DNA of 33,414 bases from Lichenicola sp964242425. GTDB lineage: Bacteria > Pseudomonadota > Alphaproteobacteria > Acetobacterales > Acetobacteraceae. Position 1 is the stretch's first letter. Every line of letters starts with the position of its first letter. The stretch lies in the NCBI GenBank assembly GCA_964242425.1, contig CAXTCK010000015.1, positions 1-33,414 of the forward strand, given 5' to 3'. The position numbers and the translations under genes were made by a program. The notes under the pieces were generated by a model, which saw nothing but the letters and a program-made list of their open reading frames with translations, was not told the DNA's origin and ran no database searches. This document shows, piece by piece, positions 24,529-32,056 of this stretch.

Positions 24529-25277
24529 CGGTGCACTTCATCGGCGCAGGCCCGGGTGCCGCCGACCTGCTGACCCTGCGCGGACGCGACCTGCTGGCAC
24601 GCTGCCCGGTCTGCCTGTTCGCAGGCTCGATCGTGCCGCGCGAGATGCTGGTGCACTGCCCGCCGGACGCGCGGCTGGTGGATACCGCCGGGCTCGACCT
24701 GGACGCGATCGAGGCTGAGTACGCCGCCGCGTTCCGCGCCGGGCAGGACGTGGCGCGGCTGCATTCCGGCGACCTGTCGATCTGGAGTGCTGTGGCCGAG
24801 CAGGTCAGGCGCCTGAAGCGCCTCGGCATCCCGTTCACCCTGACGCCGGGGGTGCCGGCGTTCGCTGCCGCGGCGGCGGCGTTGGAGCGCGAGCTGACGG
24901 TGCCGGAGGTGGCGCAGAGCGTGGTGCTGACGCGCGTGTCCGGCCGCGCGTCCGCCATGCCGGAGAACGAAACGCTGCGGGCGTTCGGGGCCACCGGCGC
25001 CACGCTGGCGATCCACCTGGCGGTGCATGCGCTCGACCGCGTGGTGGCGGAGCTGACGCCGTCGCACGGGGCCGACGCGCCGGTCGCGGTGGTGGTGCGC
25101 GTGTCGTGGCCGGACCAGCGGGTCGTGCGCGGCACGCTCGGCAGCATCGTCGGGCTGATGGCGTTGCAGCCGGCGGAACGCACCGCGCTGATCCTGGTGG
25201 GACGGGCGCTGGAGGCGGACGGCTTCCGCGACAGCGCGCTGTATGACCCGGCGTACCGCAGGCGGTTCCGGGAATGA
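24525..25277 (+). CDS. cobM: Precorrin-4 C11-methyltransferase CobM
   Basis: SAM-dependent methylation at C-11, giving precorrin-5. The 250-residue product has the family opening VHFIGAGPGAADLLTLRG, then CLFAGSIVPREML, ARLHSGDLSIWSAVAEQ, TLTPGVPAFAAAAAAL and VVRVSWPDQRVVRGTL, specific for CobM/CbiF. ATG 24525 overlaps the cobE stop (ATGA). The stop lies 4 bases from the convergent cbiD stop. Confidence 0.95.
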   Translation: MTVHFIGAGPGAADLLTLRGRDLLARCPVCLFAGSIVPREMLVHCPPDARLVDTAGLDLDAIEAEYAAAFRAGQDVARLHSGDLSIWSAVAEQVRRLKRLGIPFTLTPGVPAFAAAAAALERELTVPEVAQSVVLTRVSGRASAMPENETLRAFGATGATLAIHLAVHALDRVVAELTPSHGADAPVAVVVRVSWPDQRVVRGTLGSIVGLMALQPAERTALILVGRALEADGFRDSALYDPAYRRRFRE

Positions 25278-25281
25278 GCCG

Positions 25282-26409
25282 TCACACCGGCAGGAACGGG
25301 GTGCGGCCCTGCGTGACGCCGTTGCGGTCGAACAGCACCAGCTCCAGCTCGGCGCCGCTGCCGGCGAGCACCGCCGCCGCCACCTGCCAGGCTTGCGCCG
25401 CCACCGCGTCGCCAAGTGCCACCCCTGCCTCGGCCGCGAGCGCGAAGGCTTCCGCCGCGGTGTTGGCGGCGGTGATCCGGCCCGCGAGCGCCGGGTCGCC
25501 GCCGGCCGCCACCGCCATCGCGGCCAGAGCCGGCAGGTCGATGCTGCCGCGGCTGGAATGCAGGTCCAGCCGGCCCTGCCCCAGCTTGGCCAGCTTGGCC
25601 ACGCCGCCCGCCACCGTGACGCGCGGCACCGGATGGTCGCGCAGGTATTTCAGCATGCCGCCGGCGAAGTCGCCCATCTCGATCAGCGCCACCTCGGGCA
25701 GCCCGTGCAGCGCCTGCACCGCGCGCTCCGACGTGGCGCCGGTGCTGCCGGCGACGTGGGACAGGCCCATGGCCCGGGCCACGTCGATGCCGCGCCGGAT
25801 GGTGTCGATCCAGGCGGCGCAGGAGAACGGCACCACGATGCCGGTGGTGCCCAGGATCGACAGCCCGCCGACGATGCCGAGCCGGCCGTTCAGGGTGCGC
25901 TCGGCCAGGCGCTCGCCGCCCGGGATCGACAAGGTTACCTCGGCGTCGGGCGGGACGCCGCCGGCCTCGCCCGCGAGGGCCTCTGCGATCATGCGTCGCG
26001 GCACCGGGTTGATCGCGGGCTCGCCCGGCGGCAGCGGCAGGCCTGGCCGGGTGATGGTGCCGACCCCTTCCCCCGCGCGGAAGCGGATGCCGCTGCCGGC
26101 CGGCAGCAGGCGCACCTCCGCCCTGACCAGCGCGCCATGGGTGACGTCCGGATCGTCGCCGGCGTCCTTGACGATGCCGGCCCGGGCGGTGTCGCCGTCG
26201 CGACGCGTTTCCGCCAGGGCGAAGGCGGCGGTGGCGCCACCGGGCAGGACGATGCTGACCGGGTCGGGGAACCGGCCGGTCAGGAGCGCCGCGAAGGCGG
26301 CCTTGGCGGCGGCGGCGGCGCAGGAGCCGGTGGTCCAGCCACGCCGGAGCGGGCCGGATCTGGGCGTATGAGGATCGGCATGCGATTCCTGCTCCACGCC
26401 TGCCGTCAT
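25282..26409 (-). CDS. cbiD: CbiD, (cobalt-)precorrin-5B C1-methyltransferase
   Basis: A 375-residue CbiD, the C-1 methyltransferase of the anaerobic cobalamin route. Signatures: RRGWTTGSCAAAAAKAA (about 23-38), EGVGTITRPGLPLPPGEPAINPVPRRMI, GRLGIVGGLSILGTTGIV and SHVAGSTGATSERAVQ. It is unrelated in sequence to CobF, the aerobic enzyme for the same carbon, and no CobF is found in the window. ATG 26409 is preferred over GTG 26433; neither has a clear ribosome binding site. The gene is inverted: convergent with cobM (4-base gap) and divergent from cobB (35 bases between starts). Confidence 0.94.
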   Translation of the reverse strand: MTAGVEQESHADPHTPRSGPLRRGWTTGSCAAAAAKAAFAALLTGRFPDPVSIVLPGGATAAFALAETRRDGDTARAGIVKDAGDDPDVTHGALVRAEVRLLPAGSGIRFRAGEGVGTITRPGLPLPPGEPAINPVPRRMIAEALAGEAGGVPPDAEVTLSIPGGERLAERTLNGRLGIVGGLSILGTTGIVVPFSCAAWIDTIRRGIDVARAMGLSHVAGSTGATSERAVQALHGLPEVALIEMGDFAGGMLKYLRDHPVPRVTVAGGVAKLAKLGQGRLDLHSSRGSIDLPALAAMAVAAGGDPALAGRITAANTAAEAFALAAEAGVALGDAVAAQAWQVAAAVLAGSGAELELVLFDRNGVTQGRTPFLPV

Positions 26410-26444
26410 AGGACCGGCCGCACCCCCTGTCACGGAGCCCGTTC

Positions 26445-27779
26445 ATGAGCCCGCGCGGCCTGCTGATCGCGGCCCCCCGCTCCGGCGGCGGCAAGACGGT
26501 CGTGACGCTGGCGCTGCTGGCGGGCCTGCGCCATCGCGGACTGGCGGTTCGCGCCGCCAAGTCCGGACCGGACTACATCGACCCCGCCTTTCACGAGGCG
26601 GCGTCGGGGCACCCGAGCCTGTGCCTGGACAGCTGGGCGATGCCGCCGGCGCTTCTAGACGCGACGATGGCCGAGGCCGCGGACGGCGCGGAACTGCTTC
26701 TGGTCGAGTCCGCCATGGGGCTGTTCGACGGCATCGACGGGGCGCCCGGGCGCCGCGGCAGCGCCGCAGACCTCGCAGCGCGGTTCGGCCTGCCGGTGGT
26801 GCTGGTGCTCGACGTGTCCGGGCAGTCGCAGACGGTGGCGGCCGTGGCGCGCGGCTTCGCGGTGCACGACCCGGCGGTGCGGCTGGCGGGCGTGGTGCTG
26901 AACCGGGTCGCGTCGCCGCGGCACCATGCCGGGGCCGCGTCGGCGCTGCGGGAGGCGGGCATTCCCCTGCTCGGCAGCATTCCGCGCGACCCGGCGCTGG
27001 CCCTGCCGGAACGCCATCTCGGGCTGGTGCAGGCGCGCGAGCACGACGCGCTGCCCGGCTTCCTCGCCACCCTGGCGGCGGTGGCCGGGCAGGAGCTCGA
27101 CCTGGGGGGCATCCTCGCCGCCGCAGCGCCGCTCGCGCTGCCGCCAAACCTCGTCGCGGCGCCGGCGCTGCCGCCGCCCGGGCAACGGATCGCGGTGGCG
27201 GACGACGCGGCGTTCTCGTTCCTGTACGGGCACCTCGCCGCCGGATGGCGACGGGCCGGGGCCGAGCTGCTGTTGTTCTCGCCGCTGGCCGACCAGGCGC
27301 CGCCAGACCAGGCCGACTGCTGCTGGCTGCCCGGCGGCTATCCCGAGCTTCATGCGGGGCCGCTTGCCGCCGCCGCCCGCTTCCAGGACGGGCTGCGGCG
27401 CTTCGCCGACACCCGTGCGGTGCATGGCGAGTGCGGCGGCTACATGGTGCTGGGCAAGGTGCTGGTCGACGCGCGCGGCGTCGGCCACGCGATGACCGGG
27501 CTGCTCGGCCACGGCACCAGCTTCGCCGACCGGCGCCTGCACCTGGGATATCGCGCGGCGCGCCTGCTGGCGGACTCCCCGGTGGGGCCGGCTGGTGCTG
27601 CGTTGCGCGGGCACGAGTTCCACTACGCGGCGGTGTCCGATCCCGGCTGCGACCTGCCGCTGGCGACGCTCGCGGATGCTTCCGGCACCGACCTCGGTGT
27701 CGCGGGCGGGCGGCGCGGCCACGTGTCCGGCTCGTTCTTCCACGCCATCGCGCTGCAGCCGGACGGGCTTGTTCCGTGA
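26445..27779 (+). CDS. cobB: Hydrogenobyrinic/cobyrinic acid a,c-diamide synthase CobB
   Basis: ATP- and glutamine-dependent amidation of the a and c side chains. The 444-residue product has the N-terminal P-loop-like APRSGGGKT (10-18), KSGPDYIDPAFHEAASG and ESAMGLFDGIDG. The C-terminal glutamine amidotransferase domain carries LPGGYPELH, nucleophile Cys330 in HGECGGYMVLG and His433 in SGSFFHAIA. In a late-cobalt pathway the substrate is hydrogenobyrinic acid and the product feeds CobN. ATG 26445 lies 35 bases from the divergent cbiD start. Confidence 0.95.
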   Translation: MSPRGLLIAAPRSGGGKTVVTLALLAGLRHRGLAVRAAKSGPDYIDPAFHEAASGHPSLCLDSWAMPPALLDATMAEAADGAELLLVESAMGLFDGIDGAPGRRGSAADLAARFGLPVVLVLDVSGQSQTVAAVARGFAVHDPAVRLAGVVLNRVASPRHHAGAASALREAGIPLLGSIPRDPALALPERHLGLVQAREHDALPGFLATLAAVAGQELDLGGILAAAAPLALPPNLVAAPALPPPGQRIAVADDAAFSFLYGHLAAGWRRAGAELLLFSPLADQAPPDQADCCWLPGGYPELHAGPLAAAARFQDGLRRFADTRAVHGECGGYMVLGKVLVDARGVGHAMTGLLGHGTSFADRRLHLGYRAARLLADSPVGPAGAALRGHEFHYAAVSDPGCDLPLATLADASGTDLGVAGGRRGHVSGSFFHAIALQPDGLVP

Positions 27780-28795
27780 GCGTGCCGTTCTCCAGCCTGG
27801 AGTCGCTGCGCGGCGCCTGTGCCGACCTGCCCGAGGGTGACAGCGCAGCGGAGACGGCGGCGCTGGCACGGCAGGCGGTGCTGACCAAGCCGCGCAACAG
27901 CCTCGGGCGGCTGGAACAGCTGGCGGTCTGGCTCGCGCGCTGGCAGCGCCGGCCGATCCCGCGCCTCGACCGGGTGGAGATCCTGGTGTTCGCCGGCAAC
28001 CACGGCGTCACCGCCCAGGGCGTGTCGCCGTTCCCGCCGGAGGTGACGGCGCAGATGGTGGCGAACTTCGCCGCGGGCGGGGCAGCGATCAACCAGCTGG
28101 CACGGGTGGCGGACGCGGTGCTGCGCGTGGTCGAGCTGGCGGAGCTGGCGCCGTGCGCCGACCTCAGCCGCCACGCAGCCATGACCGAGGCGGGCTTCCT
28201 CGACGCGGTCGCCGTCGGCTTTGGCGCGGTCGAGCCGGGCACCGACCTGCTCTGCCTGGGCGAGATGGGGATCGGCAACACCACGGCGGCGTCGGCCTTG
28301 TGCGCCGCGCTGCTGGGCGGGACCGGCGCCGACTGGGCCGGACGCGGCACCGGGCTGGACGATGACGGGGTGGCGCGCAAGGCCGGGGCGATCGACCGGG
28401 CGCTGGCCCTGCATGGGGCTGCCGTCGCGGATCCGCTGGAGGCGACGCGTCGGATGGGCGGTTACGAGCTCGCGGCGCTGCTGGGGGCGGCCCTCGCGGC
28501 GCGGCATCACGGGGTTCCGGTGCTGCTGGACGGGTTCGTCTGCACCGCCGCCGTGGCGCCGCTGCTGCGGCTTCATCCGGGCGGGCTCGACCACGCGCTC
28601 GCGTCGCACCGCTCGGCCGAGGCCGGGCATCGCAGGCTCCTGGCGGCGCTGGGGCTGGACCCGCTGCTGGATCTGGGGATGCGACTCGGCGAGGCGTCCG
28701 GGGCGGCGCTCGCAGTGCCGATCCTGCGTGCCGCCTGCGCCTGCCATGCCGGCATGGCGTCGTTCGCCGAGGCCGGCGTGTCCGGCAAAGCGTGA
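27776..28795 (+). CDS. cobT: Nicotinate-nucleotide:dimethylbenzimidazole phosphoribosyltransferase CobT
   Basis: Makes alpha-ribazole 5'-phosphate from dimethylbenzimidazole and nicotinate mononucleotide. The 339-residue product shows KPRNSLGRLEQLAVWLARWQ, FAGNHGVTAQGVSPFP, CLGEMGIGNTTAASAL and GMRLGEASGAALA, with the predicted catalytic glutamate at 306. This is the enzyme called CobU in Pseudomonas denitrificans, not the chelatase subunit CobT. GTG 27776 overlaps the cobB stop (GTGA). Confidence 0.95.
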   Translation: MSVPFSSLESLRGACADLPEGDSAAETAALARQAVLTKPRNSLGRLEQLAVWLARWQRRPIPRLDRVEILVFAGNHGVTAQGVSPFPPEVTAQMVANFAAGGAAINQLARVADAVLRVVELAELAPCADLSRHAAMTEAGFLDAVAVGFGAVEPGTDLLCLGEMGIGNTTAASALCAALLGGTGADWAGRGTGLDDDGVARKAGAIDRALALHGAAVADPLEATRRMGGYELAALLGAALAARHHGVPVLLDGFVCTAAVAPLLRLHPGGLDHALASHRSAEAGHRRLLAALGLDPLLDLGMRLGEASGAALAVPILRAACACHAGMASFAEAGVSGKA

Positions 28796-29547
28796 CGCCG
28801 CTACGCGACCTGCGCGCGGACCTCGCCTGCGGGTTCGGGCTGCTGACGCGGCTGCCGGTCGGATGGCTGGTGCCTTTCGACGCGCCATACCGGCCCGGGC
28901 GCGCGGTCTGGACCTATCCGCTGGCGGGGCTGGCGGTCGGTGCCGCGAACGCCGCCTCGTTCTGGATCGCACGACGACTGGGGGTGCCGCCGCTGCTGGC
29001 GGCGGCATGGAGCGTCGCGGTGGCGGTGATGCTCACCGGCGGCCTGCACGAGGACGGACTCGCCGACACCGTGGACGGCTTCGGCGGCGCGACTCCGGAA
29101 CGCAGGCTGGAGATCATGCGCGACAGCCGCATCGGCAGCTACGGGGCGCTGTCCCTGGTGCTGTCGCTGGGGATACGCGTCGCGGCAATCTCGGCGCTGC
29201 CGCCGGGACGGACGTGGACGGGCCTCGTGCTGGCCGGAGCCCTGTCGCGCACCGCCATGCTGCCGGTGCTGGCGCTTCTGCCGCCTGCCCGGATGGATGG
29301 GCTGGGCCGCATGGTGGGACGGGTTCCGCCCCTGGCGTCGGCGACGGCGCTTGTTGTCGCCGCCGCGATCGCCCTGGGATGTGTCCCACCCGTCGCCGCG
29401 ATCATAGCGCTTGCGGCCTGCCTGCTGGTTGGGCTGGCGGTCGCGGCGCTGGCCTGGCGACGGATCGGCGGGCAGACGGGGGACGTGCTCGGCGCCTGCT
29501 GCGTGCTGACGGAAAGCGTGCTGTTGACGCTTGCCGCTGCCGGCTAA
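28792..29547 (+). CDS. cobS: Adenosylcobinamide-GDP ribazoletransferase CobS (cobalamin synthase)
   Basis: An integral membrane enzyme that joins adenosylcobinamide-GDP and alpha-ribazole (phosphate), the last assembly step. The 251-residue, multi-helix product carries FGLLTRLPVG near the start, the acidic motif GGLHEDGLADTVDGFGG, MRDSRIGSYGAL and GGQTGDVLGACCVLTE, all CobS/CobV hallmarks. This is CobV in Pseudomonas denitrificans naming, not the chelatase subunit CobS. GTG 28792 overlaps the cobT stop (GTGA). Last gene of the plus-strand run. Confidence 0.95.
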   Translation: MTPLRDLRADLACGFGLLTRLPVGWLVPFDAPYRPGRAVWTYPLAGLAVGAANAASFWIARRLGVPPLLAAAWSVAVAVMLTGGLHEDGLADTVDGFGGATPERRLEIMRDSRIGSYGALSLVLSLGIRVAAISALPPGRTWTGLVLAGALSRTAMLPVLALLPPARMDGLGRMVGRVPPLASATALVVAAAIALGCVPPVAAIIALAACLLVGLAVAALAWRRIGGQTGDVLGACCVLTESVLLTLAAAG

Positions 29548-29553
29548 AGCCGG
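29540..29553. terminator. Short hairpin between convergent cobS and DUF1127
   Basis: CCGGC (29540-29544), loop TAAA, GCCGG (29549-29553) is a perfect stem that includes the cobS stop codon. It lies in the 16-base gap region of two convergent genes and could slow polymerase from both sides. No T run is present, so termination activity is uncertain. Confidence 0.3.
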
Positions 29554-29563
29554 GTGTCAGGCT

Positions 29564-29782
29564 TCAGCGCGCGAACTGGTGACGAACCACGTCCTCGATA
29601 TCGCCGCGGGTCAGGCCCATGTCAGCCAAGTGGCGGTCGGAGTAGCTGTTCAGCTCGGTGCGCATCCGGGCGCGCGTCTTGTATTCGGCGACGCGCTGGC
29701 GGAACAGGTTGATCGACTGCCGGAACAGGGCCGGGCCGGTCGAGGCGGTGGATGACGTGGTGAACGAGGCGGCGTGTGCCAT
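29564..29782 (-). CDS. DUF1127 small protein
   Basis: A 72-residue protein whose C-terminal half LNSYSDRHLADMGLTRGDIEDVVRHQ is the DUF1127 (YjiS-like) signature: an arginine-containing amphipathic helix followed by the LADMGLTRxDI motif. DUF1127 proteins in alphaproteobacteria can bind RNA and influence phosphate, carbon or stress responses; this one's role is unknown. GGAG lies about 8 bases before ATG 29782. A well-spaced sigma70-like promoter and a repeated motif lie upstream (29801-29863). Confidence 0.88.
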   Translation of the reverse strand: MAHAASFTTSSTASTGPALFRQSINLFRQRVAEYKTRARMRTELNSYSDRHLADMGLTRGDIEDVVRHQFAR

Positions 29783-29800
29783 GGGAGTTGCTCCGTTGTC

Positions 29801-29863
29801 TTGTGCGGTGCAACATATGGCGGTCCAAGCCGAGGCGCAAGCGTTTTTGTGCAATGCAACATA
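29801..29863 (-). promoter_or_regulatory. DUF1127 promoter with two copies of a 17-bp motif
   Basis: Reading the reverse strand, TTGCGC (29840-29835) and TATGTT (29817-29812) form a -35/-10 pair with exactly 17 bases between them; transcription would start about 20 bases before ATG 29782. The motif TTGTGC-NN-TGCAACATA (plus-strand reading) occurs at 29801-29817, covering the -10, and again at 29847-29863, just upstream of the -35, 46 bases apart. They differ only at the two N positions. This suggests an operator pair; the binding protein is unknown. Confidence 0.5.
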
Positions 29864-29907
29864 AGCGTGGGTTTGGCGGCAGCCATGCAGCGGGCGCGGC
29901 CCAAGCT

Positions 29908-30429
29908 TCATGCAAAATTAACTAGTTCCAGCATGCCGAGTCCTGGTGCAGGCCGTAGCAGATCAGGCTTCTCGCCGCGAAGCATCGGGCCCAGCAGGCG
30001 GAGCGGCCCGCCATGCGACACCACGACGGCGCTGGCACCTCCATGCAACAGGTCGCGGCAGAATTGCGCCGCGCGCTCGATCAACGCTTGGCCCGACTCG
30101 CCCCCGGGCGGAGCGAAGCCGGGCGGATCGGCGGCCCATTGCTCCAGGGCTTGGCCCGGCAGCGTGTCCCAGTCGGCGCCGTCCCAGTCGCCGAAGTCGA
30201 GCTCGATCAGGCGTGGATCCGTTCGCGTCGGAACGGCAAGCATTTGGCCGAGCGCTTCGGCCGGCAGGCGGCAGCGCTGCAGCGGGCTGGTGTGGATCAC
30301 GTGCGGGTGGATCGGGCGCAGCGCCGCCGCCAGCGCCGGCAGGGTGGCCTGCCATCCCGGCAGGAGCGGCAGGTCGGCCCGGCCGTAGCATCGCCCGGGC
30401 GGCACCCGTACCGGCGGGTGCCGCAACAA
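29908..30429 (-). CDS. cobC: Alpha-ribazole phosphatase-like histidine phosphatase (CobC type)
   Basis: A histidine phosphatase of about 173 residues. The phosphohistidine motif is LLRHPPVRVPPGRCYGRADLPL, where RHP replaces the common RHG, as is usual in the CobC-like branch with PGxCYGRxD. Further motifs are TSPLQRCRLPAEAL, the acidic LIELDFGDWDG and the second histidine in VVSHGGPLRLLG. Next to the cob genes it probably dephosphorylates alpha-ribazole 5'-phosphate or cobalamin 5'-phosphate. No ATG or GTG fits; TTG 30429 is the likely start, with GAGG about 12 bases upstream, seven bases after the pepA stop. Confidence 0.8.
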   Translation of the reverse strand: MLRHPPVRVPPGRCYGRADLPLLPGWQATLPALAAALRPIHPHVIHTSPLQRCRLPAEALGQMLAVPTRTDPRLIELDFGDWDGADWDTLPGQALEQWAADPPGFAPPGGESGQALIERAAQFCRDLLHGGASAVVVSHGGPLRLLGPMLRGEKPDLLRPAPGLGMLELVNFA

Positions 30430-30436
30430 GCCGATG

Positions 30437-31903
30437 CTAGTCCTCGTAATGCGTGGCCACCAGGCGGTCGAGCAGGCGCACGCCGAACGCGGTGGCGCCC
30501 TTGGGCACGCCGGGCGCGTCCTTGCTGGCCCAGGCGGTGCCGGCAATGTCGAGATGCGCCCACGGCACCTCGCCCACGAAGCGCTTGAGGAACTGCGCCG
30601 CGGTGATGGAGCCGCCGGGACGGCCGCCGATGTTCTTCATGTCGGCGATGTCGGAGCGCAGCGCCTTGTCGTAAGCCTCGGCGAGCGGCATGCGCCACAG
30701 CTTCTCGCCCACCAGGCGGCCGGCCTCGCCGAGCTGCCCCGCCAGGGTGTCGTCGTTGCTGTAGAGCCCGGCATGCTCGTGGCCCAGCGCCACGATGATG
30801 GCGCCGGTCAGGGTGGCGAGGTCGATCATCGCGCGCGGCTTGAAGCGGTCCTGGGCATACCAGAGCACGTCGGCCAGGACGAGGCGGCCTTCGGCATCGG
30901 TGTTGATCACCTCGACCGTCTGCCCGGACGCGGTCTTCACCACGTCGCCCGGACGCTGCGCGCGGCCGGACAGCATGTTCTCCACCAGCCCGACCAGCCC
31001 GACGGCGTTCACCTTGGCGCGGCGCCCGGCCAGGGCGGCCATCAGCCCGACGACGGTGCCGGCGCCGGCCATGTCCCACTTCATGTCCTCCATGCCGCCG
31101 GCCGGCTTGATGGAGATGCCGCCGGAGTCGAACGTCACCCCCTTGCCGACAAAGGCGACCGGGGCGGCCTTGGGATCGGCGGCGCCGCGCCAGTGCATCA
31201 CCGCCATGCGCGCCGGGGCCTCGCTGCCCATCGCCACCGCCAGCAGGGCGCCGAAGCCAAGCGCCTGCATCTGCTCGGGCGTGAAGATCTCGATGTCGAG
31301 CCCGAGCGACGACAGCTCGGCGATGCGGTCGGCGAACACCGGCGGGGTGAGAACGTTGGGCGGCTCGCTGACCAGGTCGCGGGTGACGAAGGCGCCGTGC
31401 GCGATCGCCTTCAACGCGGGCCAGGAGGAGGCCGCCTCGGCGTCGGGCGACAACACGGCGAGCCGTTCCAGCTTGGGCCGCTCGTCCGGCTTCTGCGTGG
31501 TGCGGTAGCGGTCGAACCGGTAGCTCGACAGCACCGCCCCCAGCGCCGCGTGCACGCCAAGCGACGCCGGCAGCCCGTCCACGGCGATCGCGCCTTGGGA
31601 ACTGGTCTTCAGCGCGCCGAACGCGGCGCTGCCGGCGGCCTCGGCCGCGTGGGCGTCGATCTCGGCTGTCTTGCCGAGGCCGATCAGCACGATGCGGGAC
31701 AGGCCCGCGCCCGGCCCGGGCAGCACGAGGCTCTTGTTCTTGCCGAACGAGAACTCGCTCGCCTCCACGGCGCGCGACACGGCACCGCCGGTCGCCTCGT
31801 CGGCGGCGCGGAACAGCGCCGGCCGCTCCCCATCCTCGGGCACCAGCAGCGCCACGGCGCCTCGACCCGGCAGGACGGCGCGGGTGTACTCGATGTCCAG
31901 CAT
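30437..31903 (-). CDS. pepA: Leucyl aminopeptidase PepA
   Basis: A 488-residue M17 metallo-aminopeptidase that removes N-terminal residues from peptides in the cytoplasm. The metal- and substrate-binding segment VGKGVTFDSGGISIKP lies at 252-267 and the family signature NTDAEGRLVLAD at 334-345. Both metal-ligand sets and the catalytic Lys/Arg are present, and length is normal. ATG 31903 is preceded on the reverse strand by a GGAG inside a small hairpin AACGC/GCGTT (31909-31922), which may modulate translation. Probably co-transcribed with cobC. Confidence 0.95.
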   Translation of the reverse strand: MLDIEYTRAVLPGRGAVALLVPEDGERPALFRAADEATGGAVSRAVEASEFSFGKNKSLVLPGPGAGLSRIVLIGLGKTAEIDAHAAEAAGSAAFGALKTSSQGAIAVDGLPASLGVHAALGAVLSSYRFDRYRTTQKPDERPKLERLAVLSPDAEAASSWPALKAIAHGAFVTRDLVSEPPNVLTPPVFADRIAELSSLGLDIEIFTPEQMQALGFGALLAVAMGSEAPARMAVMHWRGAADPKAAPVAFVGKGVTFDSGGISIKPAGGMEDMKWDMAGAGTVVGLMAALAGRRAKVNAVGLVGLVENMLSGRAQRPGDVVKTASGQTVEVINTDAEGRLVLADVLWYAQDRFKPRAMIDLATLTGAIIVALGHEHAGLYSNDDTLAGQLGEAGRLVGEKLWRMPLAEAYDKALRSDIADMKNIGGRPGGSITAAQFLKRFVGEVPWAHLDIAGTAWASKDAPGVPKGATAFGVRLLDRLVATHYED

Positions 31904-31985
31904 GGAGAAACGCTCCGGCGTTGCGGTCCCGGTCGCACGGGGCTCGGCAAGGGTCCCGGACTTATCAGCCCGGGGCCGCGCTGCC

Positions 31986-32036
31986 GCAAGGCCGGACGGC
32001 CTTGCAGGCGCCCGTTGCTTTGCAAGGCTTGGCGCC
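31986..32036 (+). promoter_or_regulatory. Competing hairpins in the cysQ leader
   Basis: GCAAGGCC (31986-31993) and GGCCTTGC (31998-32005) form a perfect eight-pair stem with loop GGAC. The right arm can pair instead with GCAAGGC at 32022-32028. A further stem joins GGCGCC (32007-32012) with GGCGCC (32031-32036), with TTGC/GCAA (32015-32025) inside. Mutually exclusive pairing of this sort resembles attenuators, but function is unproven. Confidence 0.35.
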
Positions 32037-32056
32037 TTCGCTTATCCCCCTTGCGC

